Below, in pieces: positions 24,446 to 28,802 of a stretch of DNA of 28,802 nt. Position 1 is the stretch's first letter; every line of letters begins with the position of its first letter. The notes below the pieces were generated by a model. The model did not search any database and was not told where the DNA came from. It was given only the letters and a program-made list of their open reading frames with translations. The position numbers were made by a program, and so were the translations under genes. Source of the DNA: Bacteroidota bacterium (GTDB lineage: Bacteria > Bacteroidota > Bacteroidia > Chitinophagales > Chitinophagaceae); the NCBI GenBank assembly GCA_023433755.1, contig JAEYUA010000171.1, positions 1 through 28,802 on the forward strand, read 5' to 3'.

Positions 24446-24919
24446 TTATTGAACGCCATCATTATTGCGCATAAATTCAAGGATCGACCTGGCCTCGTCC
24501 TTACTGATATTCTGGTTAGGCATCCTCACGAGACACTGCTCCAGTAGCTTCTGGGCCTCAGGATCCTTTTCCAGCATCATGTCCACATTGGTGATCATGT
24601 TCATGATCCAGTGTGGTTCTCTTTTTGTGGTCAGGCCTTTCCAACCCGGACCTACCAGTTTTTCATCAGTCAGCTTGTGGCAGCTCTGGCATTTCATATC
24701 ATAAATACCCTTGCCTGCTGCAACCCAGTCCTGGTTCAAAGGAGTGGTCAGTTGTACATCGCCGGGCTGGATCATGTCACCATGTACCTCGTTGTCCCCG
24801 GTTGCTTCAGTGGTACCATTTTCTGTACCCGCTTGATTGTCGGAGCCTCCGTCTGAACAACTGGCAACAAATAAAACTGCGGAAAACATTAGGGCCGTTG
24901 CTAGAATCGATCTTTTCAT
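24446..24919 (-). CDS. Lipoprotein monohaem cytochrome c of the nos operon
   Basis: 157 residues. Lipoprotein signal with lipidated C21 (FVASCSD), an acidic Gly/Thr/Glu-rich linker to about residue 50, then a class-I cytochrome c domain with haem motif CQSCH at 77-81 and probable axial M133 in CLVRMPNQN. It is the first gene of the operon and precedes nosZ by 32 nt. It is the likely electron donor to NosZ, both being lipid-anchored at the same membrane face. Clade II clusters often encode such cytochromes in place of the NosR/NosX flavoprotein route; no nosR is present in this window. Confidence 0.88.
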   Translation of the reverse strand: MKRSILATALMFSAVLFVASCSDGGSDNQAGTENGTTEATGDNEVHGDMIQPGDVQLTTPLNQDWVAAGKGIYDMKCQSCHKLTDEKLVGPGWKGLTTKREPHWIMNMITNVDMMLEKDPEAQKLLEQCLVRMPNQNISKDEARSILEFMRNNDGVQ

Positions 24920-24973
24920 TTTTTGCTGATTTATGGTTTAAAAAGGACTCCAATGTCTTAAATCGGAATCTGT

Positions 24974-25002
24974 CAAAAATATTTGGGTATGAAGGCGTCA
25001 AA
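24974..25002 (-). promoter_or_regulatory. Promoter of the nos operon
   Basis: On the minus strand the -7 box TATTTTTG (24974-24981, TAnnTTTG) is preceded at 17 nt by a TTTG (24999-25002). The spacing is two bases shorter than the usual 19. Transcription would start near 24968, about 50 nt before the cytochrome c start codon. Confidence 0.55.
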
Positions 25003-25025
25003 GTTGATCATCCTCATATTGATTG

Positions 25026-25039
25026 CTGATAATTATCAG
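25026..25039. promoter_or_regulatory. CRP/FNR-type operator between the nos and rrf2-ric operons
   Basis: Perfect 14-bp palindrome CTGAT-AATT-ATCAG with the TGAT-N4-ATCA core. Its centre (25032.5) is 58.5 nt from the distal edge of the nos -7 box, the same distance as at the oxidase operon. For the divergent rrf2 promoter it would be centred close to -42, a class II activator position. Confidence 0.65.
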
Positions 25040-25061
25040 GTGGACAAAAAACCGGGAAAGA

Positions 25062-25069
25062 TAGTTTTG
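25062..25069 (+). promoter_or_regulatory. -7 box of the rrf2-ric promoter
   Basis: TAGTTTTG fits TAnnTTTG and lies 16 nt before the ATG at 25086. No TTTG is seen at the -33 position; the overlapping operator upstream may replace it. Confidence 0.5.
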
Positions 25070-25085
25070 AAATGAAGTGACTTCC

Positions 25086-25538
25086 ATGTTTTCCAAAACC
25101 TTCGGATATGCCTTGAGAGGTATCCTGCTGATTGTTTATTACCATAATGAAAAAAGCAGGGTGCAGGTGGATGAGATATCCTCACAACTCTGCGTGCCCC
25201 GGCCATTCATGAGTAAAGTGTTGAAAAACCTTGCAAAGTCCGGAATCATCGGATCAGTAAAAGGTCCCGGTGGTGGCTTTTATGTCAATGAGCAAACAAT
25301 GTCCACTTCGGTTTTCAGAGTACTGACAATTACGGATGGAGCTGAGCAATTCTCCAATTGTGCATTAAGACTCCACACCTGCAATTTGCAAAATCCATGC
25401 CCTTTACACAAACAGGTTTATAGTGTAAGGGAAAAATTGAAATTCCAGTTACAAGCTACGAAAATTAAAGACCTGGTTGGGAAAAATGAAGAAGATTTTA
25501 TATCAACAATTGTTACTAATTCTTCAATGATGAAATAA
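25086..25538 (+). CDS. Rrf2-family regulator, NsrR/IscR-like
   Basis: 150 residues. Winged-helix DNA-binding domain (residues 1-70) with recognition helix RPFMSKVLKNLAKSGI and wing GPGGGFYV, then a dimerisation helix. Three cysteines for an iron-sulfur cluster are present: C92, C99 and C105 (NCALRLHTCNLQNPCPLH), spacing C-x6-C-x5-C; a further C36 lies in the DNA-binding domain. In NsrR the cluster senses NO; in IscR it senses Fe-S status. The neighbouring ric gene, 13 nt downstream, argues for NO or nitrosative stress. The frame could start at a GTG at 25077, but the ATG at 25086 gives the usual MFSKT-YALR family start. Confidence 0.85.
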   Translation: MFSKTFGYALRGILLIVYYHNEKSRVQVDEISSQLCVPRPFMSKVLKNLAKSGIIGSVKGPGGGFYVNEQTMSTSVFRVLTITDGAEQFSNCALRLHTCNLQNPCPLHKQVYSVREKLKFQLQATKIKDLVGKNEEDFISTIVTNSSMMK

Positions 25539-25551
25539 AAATCGTACCGTG

Positions 25552-26298
25552 ATGAATATAAACAATCCGCTGATTGATTTTACTGACAGTATTGCCGGTA
25601 TCGTCCGTTCTGATTACAGAACTGCGGATGTATTTAACCGTTATGATATTTCTTTCTGCCGTGAAGGACAGCTCACCATCAGCCAGGCCTGCCGGGAAAA
25701 AAAGATTGAATCGGGCATGCTCCTGGCAGATCTGCAAAGGGTAACCCGCAATGTTCTTTTATCCAACCACATCCAGTTTTCATCATGGGATGTAGGTTTC
25801 CTGGTTGACTATATCCTCAATGTACACCATGCTTACCTTCACCGCATCATGCCAATTCTGGGTACGGGTTTGCGCACTGTTTGTGTTACTCACAGGCACC
25901 AGTACCCGGAACTATCGCAGGTGCTGGAAATTTATGAAGATGCCGAAGTGCTCATTCAAGCTCACCTTCGCCATGAGGAGGAAATCATTTTTCCTTACAT
26001 CAAACAAATAGAAAATGCCCACAGGCGTAAGGAATCCTACGCACATCTTTTTGTTCGCACACTGAGAAAACCTCTTCACAATATAGAAACCGAGCACCGG
26101 CGTATCCGCAATGTGCTCAATGACCTGCGCATGCAATCCAATTATTTTCAGGTTCCCGCGGAAACCTGTACACAACAGCATGTAGTCTATTCACGTCTTC
26201 GTGAATGGGATGCGGATCTTGAACAGCATGCCTGGCTCGAAAACCAGGTTCTTTTTCCCAAAGCCATTCTAATGGAAAAGGAATTGTTGCAATTATAA
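25552..26298 (+). CDS. ric: RIC/YtfE/ScdA-type di-iron protein for repair of Fe-S centres
   Basis: 248 residues. The N-terminal ScdA_N (DUF542) domain has the segment ISFCREGQLTISQAC, with C36 and C47; many relatives have two adjacent cysteines where only C36 is found here. A hemerythrin-like four-helix domain follows, with candidate di-iron ligands in VHHAYLH (residues 91-97), LRHEEEIIFPY (139-149), ETEHRRI and the last helix EQHAWLENQVLFP. RIC proteins repair Fe-S clusters damaged by NO or oxidants in the cytoplasm and can release or reduce NO. Co-transcribed with the Rrf2 gene. The ATG at 25552 is preferred to the GTG just before it. Confidence 0.9.
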   Translation: MNINNPLIDFTDSIAGIVRSDYRTADVFNRYDISFCREGQLTISQACREKKIESGMLLADLQRVTRNVLLSNHIQFSSWDVGFLVDYILNVHHAYLHRIMPILGTGLRTVCVTHRHQYPELSQVLEIYEDAEVLIQAHLRHEEEIIFPYIKQIENAHRRKESYAHLFVRTLRKPLHNIETEHRRIRNVLNDLRMQSNYFQVPAETCTQQHVVYSRLREWDADLEQHAWLENQVLFPKAILMEKELLQL

Positions 26299-26313
26299 CT
26301 ATACTTATGTTTG
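26283..26313 (+). promoter_or_regulatory. Promoter of the histidine kinase/response regulator pair
   Basis: ATTG (26283-26286), a 19-nt spacer and TATGTTTG (26306-26313) match the Bacteroidota consensus apart from the first base of the -33 box. The -33 element lies inside the end of ric. It suggests that the kinase genes can be expressed independently of rrf2-ric. Confidence 0.6.
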
Positions 26314-26352
26314 CAGCCAATAGGGGTAATTTTTAATTACCATGGATTTATT

Positions 26353-27612
26353 ATGCCGGGAACTATGCACCAGTTTGAACAAAGCCATATCACTTCATTG
26401 TTTGAAAATGCAACCGAAGGATTTGTGGTGGCCAATAAAAGCGGGATCATCATTCTTGTAAATCCTTCCGCCTGCCGCATGTTTGGCTATACTGAAGAAG
26501 AACTCAAAGGACGTCCCGTGGAACTGCTGATACCGCAGCATTACCGCAGGGGCCATGAAAAATTACGTGATGATTTTTACCACGATCCGCGTAACCGCGT
26601 AATGGGTCACGGACGTGACCTTTACGGGGCACGTAAGGATGGAAAAAATATTCCGCTCGAAGTGAGCCTTAGTACCTATGTGCAGGATGGTGAGCGTTAC
26701 GTGATCGCCTTCATAGTGGATATCACCCATCGCAAGGAAATTGAAAACAGCATGATCCGCCAGCAGGAACAACTGGAAAGGGTTACCAGTGAAATGAGGC
26801 AGCTCAATACCGAACTGGAAGCTAAAGTGGAAGAACGCACCATCATTCTCAAGGAAGCCTTGCAAAGGCTGGAAGAATCCCAGCTTGAATTAAGCGAAGC
26901 CCTTGACAAGGAAAGGCAGCTTAATGAGATTAAAAGCCGTTTTGTTTCCATGGCTTCACACGAATTCCGTACCCCGCTCAGTACCGTGCTTTCATCAGCT
27001 TCTCTTTTGTCGAAATATACCAAAACAGAAGAGCAGGAAAAAAGAAACAGGCATATTGATAAGATCAAAGGCTCTGTAAAACATTTAAACGACCTGCTGG
27101 AAGATTTTCTTTCCCTGGGCAAGCTCGATGAAGGCAAGGTGGGCACGGTGTGGCATGATATCAATTTGAGAGAAACCCTCCAGGATACGATTGATGAAAT
27201 GAAAGGACTGGTGAAAGCCAACCAGCAGATCCTTTACATTCATATGGGCAATGAAGAGATATGCAGTGATAAAAAACTGATCAAAAACATCATTATCAAT
27301 CTTGTTTCAAATGCTATCAAATTCTCAGAGGAACATGCTACCATTCATGTCAACAGCACGGTAAAGGAAGACCTGGCCCAGGTTTCCGTGAGAGATGAAG
27401 GCATTGGTATTTCTGAAGATGACCAGCATCACCTGTTTACTTCTTTTTTCCGTGGCAAAAACGCCATCAATATACAGGGAACAGGGCTGGGGCTGCATAT
27501 TGTAAAACGATATTTAGATTTGCTGGGCGGTGAGGTGTTCATAAAAAGTGAGCTGGGCAGGGGCACTACCATTACATTTACTATACCCGTAAAACCAAAT
27601 ACAAATGAGTAA
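26353..27612 (+). CDS. PAS-domain sensor histidine kinase
   Basis: 419 residues from the ATG at 26353; the open frame begins at a TTG at 26311 that lies within the proposed promoter. No membrane helix, so it senses an intracellular signal. A PAS domain spans 12-125, a coiled coil about 130-192, HisKA 195-260 with phospho-acceptor H203 (MASHEFRTPL), and HATPase_c about 300-415 with N box NLVSNAIKFSEEH and G boxes DEGIGI and GTGLGLHI. In the PAS domain H68 (YRRGHEKL) and R88 (GHGRDL) lie where the oxygen sensor FixL has its haem-binding histidine and gas-sensing arginine, though these residues also occur in many non-haem PAS domains. The stop overlaps the next gene by 8 nt, so the next gene's product is its partner. 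Confidence 0.92.
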   Translation: MPGTMHQFEQSHITSLFENATEGFVVANKSGIIILVNPSACRMFGYTEEELKGRPVELLIPQHYRRGHEKLRDDFYHDPRNRVMGHGRDLYGARKDGKNIPLEVSLSTYVQDGERYVIAFIVDITHRKEIENSMIRQQEQLERVTSEMRQLNTELEAKVEERTIILKEALQRLEESQLELSEALDKERQLNEIKSRFVSMASHEFRTPLSTVLSSASLLSKYTKTEEQEKRNRHIDKIKGSVKHLNDLLEDFLSLGKLDEGKVGTVWHDINLRETLQDTIDEMKGLVKANQQILYIHMGNEEICSDKKLIKNIIINLVSNAIKFSEEHATIHVNSTVKEDLAQVSVRDEGIGISEDDQHHLFTSFFRGKNAINIQGTGLGLHIVKRYLDLLGGEVFIKSELGRGTTITFTIPVKPNTNE

Positions 27613-28663
27613 GACGATTCTGGTTATTGATGACAATAATGATATCAGGGAAAATACAGCAGAGATCCTGGAACTGGCAGGTTATAAAACCTATACGGCC
27701 GAAAACGGTAAAAAAGGCGTGGAAGCCGCTGTCAGGGAAAAACCTTCAGTGATCGTATGCGATATCATGATGCCGGAACTGGATGGTTACGGTGTGTTGC
27801 ACCTCCTGCGAAAAAATCCCGATACTCAGAACATCCCTTTCATTTTCCTGACTGCAAAAACCGAAAGAAGTGATTTCAGGAAAGGCATGGAAATGGGGGC
27901 TGATGATTATATCACCAAACCATTTGATGATATAGAGCTGCTGAATGCCGTGGAAACCCGTCTCAAAAAATCACAGATTCTCGATCAGCAGTACTCTTCC
28001 TCTCCACAGGGTCTTACACAGTTTCTGAAAGATGTGAAGAGTGCCGGGTTGATCCAGCAGCTCTCAGAGAAATATGAAGTGGAAGGTTATGATAAAAAAC
28101 AGATCCTTTACCAGGAAGGGAAAAGACCACGCTTCCTTTATTACCTCGTAAAGGGTAAGGTAAAAGCTTTTAAATCACATGAAGACGGTAAGGAATATAT
28201 CACCAACCTATACAGCGAAGGTGATTTCCTGGGATACACAGCACTTATCGGCGACGCCAACTATGATGATAGCGCCAGCGTGCTGGAAGACGCGGAGATT
28301 ATGCAGATACCTCGCGACGATTTCCAGAAAATGGTCTATAATGATATCAGCATTGCCTCCAAGTTCATTCATATCATTACACAAAATGTAAAGGAAAAGG
28401 AAGAAAGATTGCTGAGCCTGGCCTATAGTTCTCTTCGTAAGCGGGTTGCCAAAGCTCTCGTTGATATCGTGGAAAAATTCCATTTGAAGGAGCAGACCAA
28501 TCCCATCGAGATTTCCCGAGAGGATATTGCCCAGTATGTTGGCACAGCTACGGAATCTCTCATCCGGACACTCAGTGATTTTAAAGCAGAAAAACATATC
28601 GACATTAAAAGCGGGAAGATCATCGTTAATAATGTAGAGAAGCTGAAAAACCTGTTGTACTGA
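27605..28663 (+). CDS. Response regulator with CRP/FNR-type DNA-binding domain (REC-CRP hybrid)
   Basis: 352 residues. The receiver domain (1-122) is complete: D9 and D10, phospho-acceptor D53 (CDIMMPELDG), T83 and K105. A CRP-like effector domain follows (about 140-255) and then a winged helix (about 270-350) with ISREDIAQYVG and recognition helix TATESLIRTLSDF, where E and R are spaced as in CRP and FNR (E-x3-R). The effector pocket lacks the FGE...R phosphate cassette of cAMP-binding proteins (GDFLGYTALIGD instead), and the only cysteine is C52, so neither cAMP nor an FNR-type Fe-S cluster is likely; phosphorylation would be the input. The E-x3-R pair predicts half-sites containing TGA, as in the palindromes at 16134 and 25026. 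Translationally coupled to the kinase. Confidence 0.9.
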   Translation: MSKTILVIDDNNDIRENTAEILELAGYKTYTAENGKKGVEAAVREKPSVIVCDIMMPELDGYGVLHLLRKNPDTQNIPFIFLTAKTERSDFRKGMEMGADDYITKPFDDIELLNAVETRLKKSQILDQQYSSSPQGLTQFLKDVKSAGLIQQLSEKYEVEGYDKKQILYQEGKRPRFLYYLVKGKVKAFKSHEDGKEYITNLYSEGDFLGYTALIGDANYDDSASVLEDAEIMQIPRDDFQKMVYNDISIASKFIHIITQNVKEKEERLLSLAYSSLRKRVAKALVDIVEKFHLKEQTNPIEISREDIAQYVGTATESLIRTLSDFKAEKHIDIKSGKIIVNNVEKLKNLLY

Positions 28664-28692
28664 GTTAGCCTTCCAAAAAATACTTCAATCTG

Positions 28693-28718
28693 CGCCAGGC
28701 ACCTGCCTGGCGTTTTTT
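28693..28718 (+). terminator. Intrinsic terminator after the response regulator
   Basis: A 9-bp stem (CGCCAGGCA/TGCCTGGCG) with a 2-nt loop followed by six T, 29 nt after the stop. It may also serve the converging gene, although no strong T run is present on the other strand. Confidence 0.85.
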
Positions 28719-28726
28719 GTTAAGGG

Positions 28727-28802
28727 TTAGCTGCTACCCTGACCAATGTCCTGATTTGGGGTAACATAAGTCATGCTAAGGCCTTGTGGGTCACGGTATT
28801 TT
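28727..28802 (-). CDS. C-terminal end of a converging gene, family uncertain
   Basis: On the minus strand a frame is open from the window edge to a TAA at 28727-28729. It encodes about 24 residues (KYRDPQGLSMTYVTP, then NQDIGQGSS). The composition looks like real coding sequence, and the position just behind the terminator of the response regulator fits a convergent gene end. The DPQG...TYVTP pattern recalls the C-terminus of glyoxalase/VOC-fold proteins, but too little is visible to be sure. Confidence 0.45.
   Translation of the reverse strand, partial: KYRDPQGLSMTYVTPNQDIGQGSS

Noticed and set aside
17942..24919. A mobile element carrying the nos cluster
   Set aside because: No integrase, transposase or attachment site is visible within or beside the cluster; only the inverted repeat at 17.5-17.9 kb hints at an edge.

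Overview
The window comes from a Bacteroidota chromosome, most likely Chitinophagaceae or a close relative. Reasons: TAnnTTTG-type -7 promoter boxes, many OmpA/PorT-like small beta-barrel proteins, a clade II (Sec/lipoprotein-type) nitrous oxide reductase cluster with a FAS1 lipoprotein, and spacers filled with short dispersed repeats. The family-level placement is an inference; no rRNA or species marker is present.

Left part (1-12.4 kb): mostly housekeeping and envelope genes. These are the 3' part of lysA, a secreted DUF6263-like protein, a DUF4442 hotdog protein followed by a beta-CASP metallo-beta-lactamase nuclease, tRNA-Glu(UUC) with a textbook promoter and terminator, two tandem paralogous beta-barrel proteins in an AT-rich block, a secreted HEXXH protein of unknown family, another beta-barrel protein, an exported M28 peptidase and a zinc alcohol dehydrogenase. 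The spacers carry palindromes, a 55-57 bp tandem repeat and repeat modules shared between distant spacers.

Middle (12.4-17.5 kb): a minus-strand operon for a ba3-type (B-family) heme-copper oxidase. The order is subunit IIa, CuA subunit II, subunit I, SCO copper chaperone and a membrane-anchored cytochrome c. It is divergent from a polytopic membrane protein with His motifs reminiscent of heme-copper oxidase subunit I or NnrS.

Right (17.9-28.7 kb): a complete clade II nos cluster on the minus strand (lipoprotein cytochrome c, nosZ, FAS1 lipoprotein, a membrane-domain/NosL fusion, nosD, nosF, nosY). Divergent from it are an Rrf2-family Fe-S-type regulator and a RIC/YtfE di-iron repair protein, then a PAS histidine kinase overlapping a REC-CRP hybrid response regulator. 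The C-terminal tail of a converging gene closes the window.

How it fits together: the genes describe respiration at low oxygen with N2O as alternative acceptor, plus defence against NO. The most notable signal is regulatory. The oxidase operon and the nos operon each carry a perfect TGAT-N4-ATCA palindrome whose centre lies exactly 58.5 nt upstream of the same edge of a TAnnTTTG -7 box. The nos palindrome also sits near -42 for the divergent rrf2-ric promoter. The REC-CRP regulator encoded next door is the natural candidate to bind these sites. No NO reductase and no nitrite reductase is visible in the window.
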